This document shows positions 26,880 to 36,979 of a stretch of DNA of 64,000 nt, piece after piece. Under the pieces are notes generated by a model. It saw only the letters and a list, made by a program, of their open reading frames with translations. It was not told the DNA's origin and did not search any database. The position numbers were made by a program, and so were the translations under genes. Source of the stretch: Mariprofundus micogutta. GTDB taxonomy: Bacteria > Pseudomonadota > Zetaproteobacteria > Mariprofundales > Mariprofundaceae. The stretch spans positions 50,465 through 114,464 of the forward strand of contig NZ_BDFD01000007.1 in the NCBI RefSeq assembly GCF_001895085.1. Reading direction: 5' to 3'. How positions within the stretch are numbered: the stretch's first letter is position 1; every line of letters starts with the position of its first letter.

Positions 26880-28750
26880 TGGAATTGCTGGCTGATTTCC
26901 ATTTTCTGCGCCCATGGTGGTTGCTGCTTATTCCATTGTGGCTGTGGCTGGCTGCGTATGTCTGGCGCACCTGCAGCAGTAACAACGGCTGGGCGGCACT
27001 GTGTGATCCGGTGATGCTGAAGTATCTGGTTGGGGAAACTGTCTCACAACAGCGCCCAAAAGCAGTCCTGATTGCTCTGATGACTGGAGGGGTACTGGCT
27101 TGTACTGCGCTGGCAGGCCCTGTATTTCAGCAATTGCCACAGCCGTTGTTCCAGAGCCAGTCTGCCATGGTGATCGGGCTGGATTTGTCCCGCTCCATGC
27201 TGGCTGAGGATTTGAAACCCAACAGGCTCGCTCGCGCCAAACAGAAGTTACAGGATATCCTGGCTCTGCGCAGAGAGGGACAGACGGGACTGATCGTATT
27301 TGCCGGTTCAGCTTTTGATGTGGTGCCGTTGACCACGGATAACCGGGCGATTCTTGCCATGCTGGATTCCCTTCATCCCTCGATGATGCCCGCTCAGGGT
27401 AGCAAGGCGTCAGCAGCCCTTGAACATGCCTATGCGATGTTCAAGCGTGGAGCAATCTCAAATGGCCATGTATTGCTGCTGACCGATGGTGTGGATGCAG
27501 CCGCCAGTGCAAGCGCAGAGCGCCTGCAACAAGCCGGACACCGGGTCAGTGTGTTCGGCGTGGGTACAGAAGACGGGGCACCGATACCTGTCTCAGGCAG
27601 CAACGAGCAAGGTGGCTTTCTCAAGGATGGTGCCGGAAACATCATCATCCCGCGCTTGAATCAGGCGGAATTATCCTTACTGGCAGATACTGGAGGTGGT
27701 ATCTATCGCGCCATCCGTTTTGATGATTCGGATATAAACAGCCTGCCGGATCTGATTCCTTCACAGGCCGCCGAAAGCAGGAAAGAGAGCATGCAGACCG
27801 ACCGCTGGCGTGAGGAAGGGCCGTGGTTACTGCTGGTATTGCTACTGCCTTTATTGAGTCTGGCCTTCAGGCGTGGCCTGCTGTTGCTTTTACTGGTGCT
27901 GCCATTCGGTTTTTCCGACAGTGCTTATGCCATGGCGTGGCAGGACTGGTGGCAGACAAGAGACCAGCAGGGACAGGCTCTGATACAACAGGATGCCGAC
28001 GACGCCGCCAGCCGCTTTGAAAACCCGGACTGGAAAGCCGCCGCCCAGTACCGTGCAGGCAAATACAAGGAGTCCGCTGATACGCTAACAAGCACCGAAC
28101 ATGCGGATGGCTGGTATAATCGCGGTAATGCTTTGGCAAAAGCAGGTGATTTGAAGGGTGCTGCAAAGGCCTATGAACAGGCTCTGGCGAAAGATGCAGC
28201 GCATGAAGATGCGCAGTTTAATCTTGAACTGGTGAAAAAAGCCCAACAGAAATCTGAACAACAGCAGTCTGATCAGAATCAGTCGGGTGACGGGCAACCG
28301 TCTGATGAACAAGGTGATCAGCAGCAGAGCAATGAAAAGCAGGAGCAATCATCCAGTCAATCGGATAGTGGCGATCGGCAAGATAAATCCGGCAATCAGT
28401 CTGAACAGGATGCTCAGCCGGAGCAGAGTGCTGCGGATAACAATGAGCAACAGGAAAACAACCAGCAAGATGACAAGCCGCAACCTGAGCAGAACCAGGC
28501 CGGTGATGAACAGAAAGAGCAATCCAGCCAGCAGTCGCAGGCAGAGTCTGGTGATAAGGAAGAAGAGCAGTCCGAACAGGCGGCACAGACAGAGCAAGCT
28601 GATGAGCAGCAAAGCGAAGAGATGAAAGCCAGCCAGCAATGGTTAAGGCGAATCCCGGATGATCCGGGGGGATTGCTGAAACGTAAATTTCAGTATCAGT
28701 ACAGGCAGCAGGGAGAACAGTCCGGAAATAAGGGGACACAGACATGGTGA
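26879..28750 (+). CDS. batB: BatB/BatC fusion: VWA and TPR protein with Gln/Glu-rich tail
   Basis: A protein of 623 residues. Two N-terminal membrane segments lead into a VWA domain with a MIDAS site (DLSRSM, LLTDGVDAAA). A third and fourth membrane segment near 320-360 are followed by TPR motifs (about 385-440; WYNRGNALAKAGDLKGAAKAYEQ-like). Then about 130 residues consist mostly of Gln, Glu, Asp, Ser and Asn, and the C-terminus is basic. BatB and BatC are separate genes in some species and fused here. ATG 26879 overlaps the previous stop by one base. Confidence 0.9.
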   Translation: MELLADFHFLRPWWLLLIPLWLWLAAYVWRTCSSNNGWAALCDPVMLKYLVGETVSQQRPKAVLIALMTGGVLACTALAGPVFQQLPQPLFQSQSAMVIGLDLSRSMLAEDLKPNRLARAKQKLQDILALRREGQTGLIVFAGSAFDVVPLTTDNRAILAMLDSLHPSMMPAQGSKASAALEHAYAMFKRGAISNGHVLLLTDGVDAAASASAERLQQAGHRVSVFGVGTEDGAPIPVSGSNEQGGFLKDGAGNIIIPRLNQAELSLLADTGGGIYRAIRFDDSDINSLPDLIPSQAAESRKESMQTDRWREEGPWLLLVLLLPLLSLAFRRGLLLLLLVLPFGFSDSAYAMAWQDWWQTRDQQGQALIQQDADDAASRFENPDWKAAAQYRAGKYKESADTLTSTEHADGWYNRGNALAKAGDLKGAAKAYEQALAKDAAHEDAQFNLELVKKAQQKSEQQQSDQNQSGDGQPSDEQGDQQQSNEKQEQSSSQSDSGDRQDKSGNQSEQDAQPEQSAADNNEQQENNQQDDKPQPEQNQAGDEQKEQSSQQSQAESGDKEEEQSEQAAQTEQADEQQSEEMKASQQWLRRIPDDPGGLLKRKFQYQYRQQGEQSGNKGTQTW

Positions 28751-30426
28751 AGATGGCGTACAAATGTTGTTTATTGGTGCTTATGATGTGGTGCGGCCAG
28801 GCCGTGGCTGCTGTCACGGTGCAAGTAGATCGCTTCAACATCAGCGAAAATGAAACGGTGAACCTGAGCATTGAAATCAGTAGTGATGACAGTGGTGAAC
28901 CGCAGACAGATGTGCTGCAGAAAGATTTCGACATCCTTGCAAATAATCAGAGCACCTCATACAGCCTGATCAATGGTTCAATGAACAGGAAAGCAAGCTG
29001 GAATATTGTATTACGCCCCAAACGAAACGGCACATTGATCATTCCAGCCATGAAAGTCGGATCTGCCACTACCCGCACGATTTCCATTCAGGTCAGCAAA
29101 GAAAAAACGCGCAGCGCTACCGGAGAGCAGCCAAGCGGCGATATCTGGATGGATATGGAGATAGAGCCGAAGCAGGTGAAAGTGCAGCAGCAGGCTATCA
29201 TCACGGTTCGTATTTATCAGGCTGTATCGTTGAATCAAGGGCAGCTGAGCGAGCCGAAACCCACACATGCCATTATTGAGAGGCTCGGTGAAGACGCCAC
29301 CTATCAGGTCACAAAAAACAGTCGCAACTGGCATGTCACTGAGCGCAGTTATGCCCTGTTTCCTCAGCAAAGCGGCTTAATGGAAATTGAACCGCTGCAG
29401 CTTGATGGTTCCATATTGATTGGCTCCGGCTTCTACCAGTCGACCAAACCCATACGCATTCGCTCAAATTCCCTGAGCCTGAATGTGGAAGGGATACCTG
29501 ATGCCTGGGCCCATCGTGAATGGTTACCGGCTAAACAGCTCAAGCTGGAAGAATCATGGCCACAATCTTCTGAATACATTGTAGGAGAACCGATCACCCG
29601 AACTTTGCGTATATCTGCTGATGGCGTGACATCCAGCCAGCTACCGGCTCTTGCCAGTGAGTTGCCTGATCATCTAAAAGCATATCCTGACAAACCTGCG
29701 CTGAGCGATGATAAACAGAAAAACGGCATTACGGGCGTGCGACAGGAGAAAATTGCCATCATGCCAACCAGACCCGGCACTTATATTCTGCCCGAAATAG
29801 GCCTGCACTGGTGGAATAGTGAAACAGACCAGGTTGAAGAAGTGATTATCCCGGCACGCAGCTTCAAGGTTATTGCAGATAAAGCGGCCAATATGCCTGC
29901 AGTCACCCCGAAAGCTCCTGAATCATCAAACAGCACTGAAACGAACCCGCCACTTCCTCCTGCTCAGAATGGTCAGCATGACTCATCCTGGTGGCGGTGG
30001 CTGGCAACATTTTCCAGCACAGGCTGGCTGTTAACACTGGCCTGGCTGTGGCGTTCCCGAAGAAAGCATGCAGGCACAACGCCTGATGCAGAGAAGAACC
30101 GCACTTTGAGCAGGAATGAGGCCCTCAAGGCAGTTGAACAAGCCGTTCAAAGTCATGATCTCAAAGCTTGTGAAATGGCTTTATTACAGCTTGCTGAAGC
30201 GCAGAACTCTTCCTCGCCACCGAAATCACTCTCATCACTGGTTAAACAGTGTCACAGCGAGGCAGCTCAAGACGTGCTGGCGCTTGAAAAAGCAATCTAT
30301 GCAAACATCCAAACAGACTGGGATGGCAAAACCCTGTTGCAGACCATAAAAGAAGGACGTTTTATTAAAGAGCCTGAAATAAACGGGGATAAGCAGAAAG
30401 CGCTGCCGGGACTCTATCCGGATTAA
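28744..30426 (+). CDS. batD: BatD-like membrane protein
   Basis: Last gene of the Bat operon. A signal peptide (LLVLMMWCGQAVAA) is followed by a large extracytoplasmic beta-rich region typical of BatD (PF13584), one membrane segment near residue 420 (WLATFSSTGWLLTLAWLW) and a cytosolic helical tail of about 120 residues. It overlaps the BatB/C gene by seven bases. The system probably helps cells survive oxidative or envelope stress; the molecular activity is not known. Confidence 0.88.
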   Translation: MVKMAYKCCLLVLMMWCGQAVAAVTVQVDRFNISENETVNLSIEISSDDSGEPQTDVLQKDFDILANNQSTSYSLINGSMNRKASWNIVLRPKRNGTLIIPAMKVGSATTRTISIQVSKEKTRSATGEQPSGDIWMDMEIEPKQVKVQQQAIITVRIYQAVSLNQGQLSEPKPTHAIIERLGEDATYQVTKNSRNWHVTERSYALFPQQSGLMEIEPLQLDGSILIGSGFYQSTKPIRIRSNSLSLNVEGIPDAWAHREWLPAKQLKLEESWPQSSEYIVGEPITRTLRISADGVTSSQLPALASELPDHLKAYPDKPALSDDKQKNGITGVRQEKIAIMPTRPGTYILPEIGLHWWNSETDQVEEVIIPARSFKVIADKAANMPAVTPKAPESSNSTETNPPLPPAQNGQHDSSWWRWLATFSSTGWLLTLAWLWRSRRKHAGTTPDAEKNRTLSRNEALKAVEQAVQSHDLKACEMALLQLAEAQNSSSPPKSLSSLVKQCHSEAAQDVLALEKAIYANIQTDWDGKTLLQTIKEGRFIKEPEINGDKQKALPGLYPD

Positions 30427-30442
30427 CCGACAGCAGCCTCAC

Positions 30443-30577
30443 TCATAGCCACTGCCTGGCTTCTTCAAGGCTGTGGAAACAGGCACACTCAAACACCTGA
30501 TCCTGCACATTGCAGCAAACATCTACGTGAATCCGGACAAGGATAATCGCCGGTGCGAGTGAACATCGATTAAAGGA
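30443..30577 (-). pseudogene. Possible remnant of a small SpoIIAA-like gene
   Basis: A 44-codon open frame with no start codon reads on the minus strand in the gap after batD. It ends FHSLEEARQWL-stop, which looks like the end of SpoIIAA-like (STAS-type) proteins, and contains a plausible beta strand AIILVRIHVDV. It could equally be chance. No intact upstream part is visible. Confidence 0.2.
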
Positions 30578-30667
30578 TCAGGATAAATCACCGATATATA
30601 TCTATGGCTTTGTTTGAAGCAAAGTGATGCAGCTGTTTCACACATCATATTGTGCTAGGGAGTATTG

Positions 30668-33406
30668 ATGAAGCTCAGATCATGGCTTTTTCTGTTCATC
30701 ATAATGGCATGTTCCAGCCCTGCCCTTGCTGCAGTCGGAGCTGGAAAAATATTAAAAGTGGCCATCGATGCAGAATACCCTCCCTATGAATTTATTTCAG
30801 AGAACGGGCAAGTGCACGGTTATAATCATGATGTCCTGTTAGCACTTGAGCCAATACTGCATGTGACATTCCAATTCATGCCAATGGCATGGCCAAGTGC
30901 TGTCAAATCACTTGAATCAGGTAGCGTTGATCTGGTGAGCATGATTGCTGCGCCTGAAAGAAAACATCTTTACGAATTTTCAAATCCTCACAGCAAAATT
31001 TATCAGGCATTATTCATCAACAGGGTTTCTTCCCTGACCGGCCTTGAGGACCTTGCTGGTCACAAAATCGCATTTCAGAAAAATGATATTTCCCTGTTAC
31101 ATTTCCGTCATCGTAATGACATAGAGAAAGTCATTGTCTCCAGCAAGGAAGAAGGTTTTACACTTTTACAAAAAGGAGTAATTGCCGGTTTTTTCGCAGC
31201 AGATAAAGCAGGATCAACTCACATTACAGAACATGGTTTTAATCACTTTCTGATCGAAAAATCGGCTGGGGGGCTATTCGAACAGCCTTTTGCCTTTGCT
31301 GCCAAAAAGGGGCGCAGCAAGCTTATATCTGAAATAAACCGAGGATTGATACTTCTGGAGCAATCAAGCGCTATCGACGTTTTAAAACAAAAATGGTTGA
31401 TGGAGAAACCATCCATCTGGCATGATCACAAGCCAAGCATTATTTTCTTTTTGAGCATCCTTATATGTGTACTCATCATAGTCATCATTCTGAAACAACT
31501 GCTATCAAAAAGAACCCGTCAGCTCGCAATCACTAACAAAAGATACCGCTCCCTCTATAACGATTCGCCAATCCCGTTTTGCACCATGGATATGCATGGG
31601 AAGATTCTGCTGGTTAATAAAGCCTGGCTAGATCTTCTGGAATGGCCAGAAAATCAAATTGTTGGGTTATATTTCAAGGACCTGATTCCAGAGTTTGAGC
31701 TTGACGCGTTTACATCAAAATTCGATAAATTTATACGCGAGAAACAAATCAAACACTGCCCTTGTACACTCATCACCAAAAGCGAGAAGATTCTGGATGT
31801 GATTATTGATGGGAGAGTCCTGCATCGTTCACAAAATGAAGTGCATTGCTCTATTCAGGATGTCACGGTTGCAAAAGCTGCAGAACGTGAACGCAACAAA
31901 CTTTTAACTGCGATCGATAAATCGGCTGAGGCGATTGTGATCACCTCCCCGAATGGAAGCATTGAATTTATTAATCATGCATTTACTGAAATTACGGGTT
32001 ATTCCAGTGATGAGGCCATAGGGCAAAACCCGCGAATTCTAAAAAGCGGCAATCAGGGGGATGATTACTATGAAAAGATGTGGGAAGACCTTCTGCTAAA
32101 CTCCAAGTGGCAGGGGCGAATTACAAACCGTAAAAAAGATGGTTCATTTTACCCAGCACTACTGACTATTGCGGCAGTGAAAAACAAGTCAGGGGATACA
32201 GTGAACTATATCGGTATCCAGCAGGATATGAGCCAACAGGAAAAACTGGAAGAACAGTTTCATCAGGCACAAAAAATGGAGGCCCTTGGTACCCTTGTTG
32301 GTGGAATTGCTCATGATTTTAATAACTCATTGGCAGCAATTAGTGGTAATGTATTTCTGGCACAGCAAATTCTGCACGATCATGAGGCTGTACACTCACG
32401 GTTGGATGTCATTCAACAGTCTGTAGATCACTCAGCATCCATCATCCGTCAATTACTTTCATTTTCTCGTAAAGGGATGGGTGAAAGTTCAGAAACCTCT
32501 ATTTTGCCCTTTCTGAAAGAATTCGAAAAATTCTATGAAACTTTATTACCTGAAAACATATCGCTCTCACTCAGTTTCAACCTTGATGAAGAACAAGCTA
32601 TGGTCGATGTAAACCTTTTCCAGCAGGCTTTAAATAATGTCGTAAACAATGCGGTATATGCAGCTGCTCATGCCAGCGATAGTGAACCCAGAGTGACGAT
32701 CAACGCTTGTATAGTGGATAAAAGTGAACGCTTTTTAAGGCAACAAGAGGCAACAGAACGCTTTTATATAAAAATATCGGTATCTGATAATGGTAATGGC
32801 ATTGAAGAAAGAGATATGCCCTTTGTATTTGACCCATTTTACACCACCAAACCAGAGGGAAGCGGTTCCGGCCTGGGGCTATCCATGGTTTATGGAATGA
32901 TAACGTCTCACCATGGCTTTATTGATATTGATTCAGTGGTAAATCAGGGAACCACATGCTCTTTATATTTACCAATGCTGGAAGAAAAAACTGAAACTCA
33001 CCCTGCGAAAATTCGCAAACTCTTTCGAGGAAATGGTGAATTAATACTACTTGTAGATGATCAGCATGTTATCTTACAGACAACTGGAGACATGTTGAAG
33101 TCTCTGAATTATAAAGTAATAACTGCTGACGATGGCATCATGGGTTTTGAAACTTTTGAAAAACATCGAAATGAAATAGCCCTTGTGGTTAGTGATATTG
33201 TCATGCCTAAAATGGGCGGCATTGAAATGGCCAGAAGAATCAAAAAGCTTAGGCCGGAAACCAAGGTGATCTTTGTTTCGGGATATTCGACTGAACAGAT
33301 CGGCAATAAAATTCCGCCCGCAGTAAAAAATTGTCCCATTGTCAGTAAACCATTCAAAATATCCGAGCTGAGTGAAATCATCAAAAACGAATTGCTTGAT
33401 GATTAA
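30668..33406 (+). CDS. Hybrid sensor histidine kinase with periplasmic binding-protein domain
   Basis: A protein of 912 residues. Order: signal peptide (1-22), type 3 periplasmic solute-binding domain (about 28-250), one membrane helix (about 258-280), two PAS domains (about 295-395 and 412-525), HisKA with phospho-acceptor H549 (GGIAHDFNNS), HATPase with NGNGIEERDMPFVFDPF and SGSGLGLS, and a C-terminal receiver with D843 (VSDIVMP) and a VSKPFK lysine. The binding domain probably senses an amino acid or similar small ligand. ATG 30668 has AGGGAG upstream. No response-regulator or transporter gene is adjacent. The gene looks AT-richer than the Bat operon before it. Confidence 0.9.
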   Translation: MKLRSWLFLFIIMACSSPALAAVGAGKILKVAIDAEYPPYEFISENGQVHGYNHDVLLALEPILHVTFQFMPMAWPSAVKSLESGSVDLVSMIAAPERKHLYEFSNPHSKIYQALFINRVSSLTGLEDLAGHKIAFQKNDISLLHFRHRNDIEKVIVSSKEEGFTLLQKGVIAGFFAADKAGSTHITEHGFNHFLIEKSAGGLFEQPFAFAAKKGRSKLISEINRGLILLEQSSAIDVLKQKWLMEKPSIWHDHKPSIIFFLSILICVLIIVIILKQLLSKRTRQLAITNKRYRSLYNDSPIPFCTMDMHGKILLVNKAWLDLLEWPENQIVGLYFKDLIPEFELDAFTSKFDKFIREKQIKHCPCTLITKSEKILDVIIDGRVLHRSQNEVHCSIQDVTVAKAAERERNKLLTAIDKSAEAIVITSPNGSIEFINHAFTEITGYSSDEAIGQNPRILKSGNQGDDYYEKMWEDLLLNSKWQGRITNRKKDGSFYPALLTIAAVKNKSGDTVNYIGIQQDMSQQEKLEEQFHQAQKMEALGTLVGGIAHDFNNSLAAISGNVFLAQQILHDHEAVHSRLDVIQQSVDHSASIIRQLLSFSRKGMGESSETSILPFLKEFEKFYETLLPENISLSLSFNLDEEQAMVDVNLFQQALNNVVNNAVYAAAHASDSEPRVTINACIVDKSERFLRQQEATERFYIKISVSDNGNGIEERDMPFVFDPFYTTKPEGSGSGLGLSMVYGMITSHHGFIDIDSVVNQGTTCSLYLPMLEEKTETHPAKIRKLFRGNGELILLVDDQHVILQTTGDMLKSLNYKVITADDGIMGFETFEKHRNEIALVVSDIVMPKMGGIEMARRIKKLRPETKVIFVSGYSTEQIGNKIPPAVKNCPIVSKPFKISELSEIIKNELLDD

Positions 33407-33614
33407 AGTTCAATGACTGGTTTGAGCTAACTATTGGCGTATTCAGGATGCGCAGATTTACACAGTATCTCTGGCTACCAATGTTGAACGTCTAAATCAG
33501 CAACGACCTAATGCAAGCCTTCATTTGATTCGTTGTTTTTGTGATGAAAGGCACTGACAGCACATCAGCACCCATCTAGAAATCGGGGTTCACCATCTAC
33601 CTGGAGGTCGAACC

Positions 33615-33902
33615 ATGAAAAAAGTGATGATCATTTCCTTGATGATCTTTGGCCTGATGAATGCGCCACAACTGGCAACAGCTGAAGAGAACTTGTGGCA
33701 GGAAGCCAAGCTCAGTGCCCATTCCGCATGGGAAAACACGAAGGCATTGGCATCTGAGGCTGCTGACTGGACTGTGCAACACTCCCGCTCGGCATGGCAT
33801 ACAACCAGCAAAGCGGCAAGTGAAGCAGCCGAGTGGACCGGCGAAAAAGCGCAGCAGGGGTGGCACGCCACCCGTGAAATGGCTGAAGAGCTGAAAAGTT
33901 AA
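33615..33902 (+). CDS. Small secreted protein with amphipathic 22-residue repeats
   Basis: A 95-residue protein that I do not recognise. The first 23 residues form a signal peptide (MKKVMIISLMIFG to LATA). The mature part is two and a half repeats of about 22-23 residues, each with a Trp start and Ala/Glu-rich helix: SAWENTKALASEAADWT, SAWHTTSKAASEAAEWT and GWHATREMAEE. This resembles apolipoprotein-like or LEA-like amphipathic helices. GGAGGT lies seven bases before ATG. Its TAA overlaps the TAA of the convergent RND gene inside one TTAA. Confidence 0.7.
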   Translation: MKKVMIISLMIFGLMNAPQLATAEENLWQEAKLSAHSAWENTKALASEAADWTVQHSRSAWHTTSKAASEAAEWTGEKAQQGWHATREMAEELKS

Positions 33903-36900
33903 GCCAACTTTTCAGCCAATTCCAATTCCTGCTCGCTGTTAACCACTTCGCTGGCACGATCTTTGGCCAGCAGGATGTAAACAGCCGGCACCACAAACAA
34001 GGTAAACAGTGTACCAATCGACAGGCCTGTGAAAATAACCAGCCCCATCGAGTAGCGGCCTGCCGCGCCCGCGCCACTGGCCAGCACCAGTGGCAATACG
34101 CCCAGCACCATGGCAGCCGTTGTCATCAAAATGGGACGCAGACGCACAGATGAAGCCTCAATAATCGCATCCAGCTTTGATCTGCCCTGCAATTGCAACT
34201 CATTGGCAAACTGCACCATCAATATGCCATGTTTACTGATCAGCCCCATCAGGGTGACCAGTCCCACCTGCGTATAAATATTGATCGAAGCAAGACCGAC
34301 ATTGATAAACAGCAGTGCACCCAATAGTGCAAGCGGCACAGAAACCAGAATCACCAGAGGATCACGAAAACTGTTAAACTGGATAGACAATGCCAGGAAA
34401 ACAATCACGATGGCAAACAGCATAGTGAAAACGAATCCGCCGGATTCCTGCATATACTGGCGTGACGGGCCAGCATAATCCGGATTATAACCGGCCGGTG
34501 CTGCTTCATTCAGTGCCTGCTGCATGAAATCCAGCACCTGCTGCTGTGATACACCCGGTGCATATACACCGGAAATCGTAGCCGAATTCAGTTGTTGGAA
34601 ACGGTTAATCGACTCCGGCACCACTTCATGCGTGATGGAGGCAAACGTAGATGCACTGATCATTTCACCCGATGGTGTGCGAACCTGGTAATCCAGCACC
34701 TGCTCAGGATTAAGTCTGTGCTCCTGTGCCACCTGCGGCATCACCCGATAAGAGCGACCGCCTATCGAGAAGTAGTTCACATAACCGCCACCGAGTGCTG
34801 CACCGAGCGCTGCACCGATCCCCTGCTGGGTAAGCCCCAGACTCGTGGCCATATCGCGATCCACCACCAGGGTACTTTGTGGCTTATCAATCTTAAGATC
34901 TGAATCGATGAAAAAGAACATGCCGCTGGCCTGAGCCTTGCCCAGCACCTTGCCCACTATCTCATTCAGGTTCTCAAATGACTCTGTCGTTTTGATCACA
35001 AACTGCAGTGGCAGACCACCGGAACCCGGCAGGGCCGGAAACTGGAATGCAGCAACGCGAGCGCCGGCAATGGTGCTCCATTTTGCCTGCAGCTCCTGCT
35101 GCATCTCTGCTGCACTACGGTCCCTCTCTTCCCAGGGTTTAAACAGCACACCACCCATGCCCTGATTCGTTGTCGGGATACCGGTCAGCTGGAACATCTG
35201 GTCATATTCAGGCAGATCACGTGCAAGCTGGTATGCCTGATCAGCATAGGCAGCCATCTGCTGAGCAGTGGCGTTGGGTGCTCCCACCACATGTGCCATC
35301 ACAATACCCTGATCTTCTTCCGGTGCCAGTTCCGCTTTGGAAGTAGCAAAGAGATAAACCACACCAACCAGCAACAGCGCCCCCATCACTACCATCACCG
35401 GCCAGGTTTCCAATGTGCCTGTGAGTCGACTCTGGTAGCCACCGTGCAGGCGTGAGAACTGACGATTGATAAATTCAACCAGTCCGGATTCCTGCTGTTT
35501 GGGCTTGAACAACTTAGAGGTCATCATTGGCGAGAGTGTTAACGCCACTATCCCTGAAATCGTTACTGCTCCGGCCAGCGTAAATGCAAACTCGGTAAAC
35601 AGTGCCCCGGTCAAACCACCCTGAAAACCGATCGGCACATAGGCAGCAATCAGCACGACCGTCATGGCAATAATCGGACCGCCCAGTTCGCGCGCAGCAA
35701 GTAGCGCTGCTTCAAACGGGCTTTTACCCTCATCATGCATATGCCTGTCAACATTCTCCACAACAATAATCGCATCATCGACCACCAGGCCGATTGCCAA
35801 TACCAGTGATAAAAGTGTGAGCAGGTTGATGGTATAGCCCAGCGCCTGCATCATGAAAAATGCACCAATCAGTGATAACGGAATCGCCACCAGCGGCACA
35901 ATAACCGCCCGCCAGTTACCAAGGAAAACAAACACTACAAGAGCCACGATCAGCAAAGCCTCAAAGAGTGTTTTGACCACCTCATCGATCGAGCTCTGGA
36001 TAAATTTGGTGCCGTCATAAACGATTTTGCCACTCAGGCCGTTAGGCATCTGCCCCTGAATTGAAGGAAAGGCATCACGTACGCGCTGGACAACCTCCAG
36101 CACATTAGCCTCCGGAGCCACTTTGATACCAATAAATACAGATTTATCACCATCAAACGCCGTAGCCAGATTGTAATCTTCTGCACCGAGCACCACATTG
36201 GCGATGTCTTCCAGACGCACAATCGCACCATCTTTTTCCCGAATAGCCAGTCGTTTGAACTCATCAACAGAGTGCAGATTGGTTGCAGCATTCAGATCAA
36301 CACTGACCATCTGTCCCTTACTGCTACCCAGAGCGGCCAGATAGTTATTTGCGGCCAGGGCTGAGTATACCTCAGAGGCAGAAATACCGTAGGCAGCCAT
36401 ACGCGCAGGATCAAGCCAGGCACGCAAGGCAAACTGACGTGCACCGATAATCTCAGCCCGCTGAACGCCCTCAATACCATCGAGCTGGGGTTTGACCACC
36501 CTTAACAGATAATCGGTGACATTGTTATTGGCCAGTACATCGCTGAAAAATCCCATATACATGGAATCAATCGTTTCACCCACCTGCACAGTGAGCACAG
36601 GCTGCTGCGCTTCTGCCGGCAACTGGTTAAGCACCGCATTCACTTTGGCATTGATATCCGTAAGTGCCCTGTTTGAATCGTAGTTCAGCCTTAATGTTGC
36701 ACTGATGGTAGAAGCACCGCTAACGCTGACCGAGGATAGATAATCGATACCTTCAGCCTGAGCAATAGCAGTCTCCAGCGGCTGGGTAATAAAGCCTGAA
36801 ATCGTTTCGGCATCGGCTCCATAATAGACTGTGCTCACCGTCACCACGGCATTCTGTGTTTCAGGATACTGGCGAATCGGCATATTCATCATCGCCTGAA

Positions 36901-36979
36901 GCCCCAGCACCAGCAGCAGTAAACTGATGGTAGTTGCCAGTACAGGCTTGCGGATAAAGATGTCTGTATAATTATTCAT
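33899..36979 (-). CDS. RND efflux pump inner-membrane permease, HAE1 (AcrB-like) family
   Basis: A proton-driven drug exporter of 1026 residues with 12 membrane helices and two large periplasmic loops. The proton-relay aspartates are in GLVVDDAIIVVENV (TM4), and the RND signature LTLLSLVLAIGL precedes them. The N-terminus MNNYTDIFIRKPVLATTI is typical of the MexF/MdtB-like branch. A strong GGAGGT precedes the ATG, which overlaps the preceding 55-codon frame in ATGA. It works with the adaptor and outer-membrane genes upstream in the same operon. Confidence 0.93.
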   Translation of the reverse strand: MNNYTDIFIRKPVLATTISLLLLVLGLQAMMNMPIRQYPETQNAVVTVSTVYYGADAETISGFITQPLETAIAQAEGIDYLSSVSVSGASTISATLRLNYDSNRALTDINAKVNAVLNQLPAEAQQPVLTVQVGETIDSMYMGFFSDVLANNNVTDYLLRVVKPQLDGIEGVQRAEIIGARQFALRAWLDPARMAAYGISASEVYSALAANNYLAALGSSKGQMVSVDLNAATNLHSVDEFKRLAIREKDGAIVRLEDIANVVLGAEDYNLATAFDGDKSVFIGIKVAPEANVLEVVQRVRDAFPSIQGQMPNGLSGKIVYDGTKFIQSSIDEVVKTLFEALLIVALVVFVFLGNWRAVIVPLVAIPLSLIGAFFMMQALGYTINLLTLLSLVLAIGLVVDDAIIVVENVDRHMHDEGKSPFEAALLAARELGGPIIAMTVVLIAAYVPIGFQGGLTGALFTEFAFTLAGAVTISGIVALTLSPMMTSKLFKPKQQESGLVEFINRQFSRLHGGYQSRLTGTLETWPVMVVMGALLLVGVVYLFATSKAELAPEEDQGIVMAHVVGAPNATAQQMAAYADQAYQLARDLPEYDQMFQLTGIPTTNQGMGGVLFKPWEERDRSAAEMQQELQAKWSTIAGARVAAFQFPALPGSGGLPLQFVIKTTESFENLNEIVGKVLGKAQASGMFFFIDSDLKIDKPQSTLVVDRDMATSLGLTQQGIGAALGAALGGGYVNYFSIGGRSYRVMPQVAQEHRLNPEQVLDYQVRTPSGEMISASTFASITHEVVPESINRFQQLNSATISGVYAPGVSQQQVLDFMQQALNEAAPAGYNPDYAGPSRQYMQESGGFVFTMLFAIVIVFLALSIQFNSFRDPLVILVSVPLALLGALLFINVGLASINIYTQVGLVTLMGLISKHGILMVQFANELQLQGRSKLDAIIEASSVRLRPILMTTAAMVLGVLPLVLASGAGAAGRYSMGLVIFTGLSIGTLFTLFVVPAVYILLAKDRASEVVNSEQELELAEKLA

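Noticed and set aside
27867..28934. Several long minus-strand frames opposite the BatB/BatC gene
   Set aside because: They arise from the repetitive CAG/GAA codons of the Gln/Glu-rich tract and have no ribosome sites.
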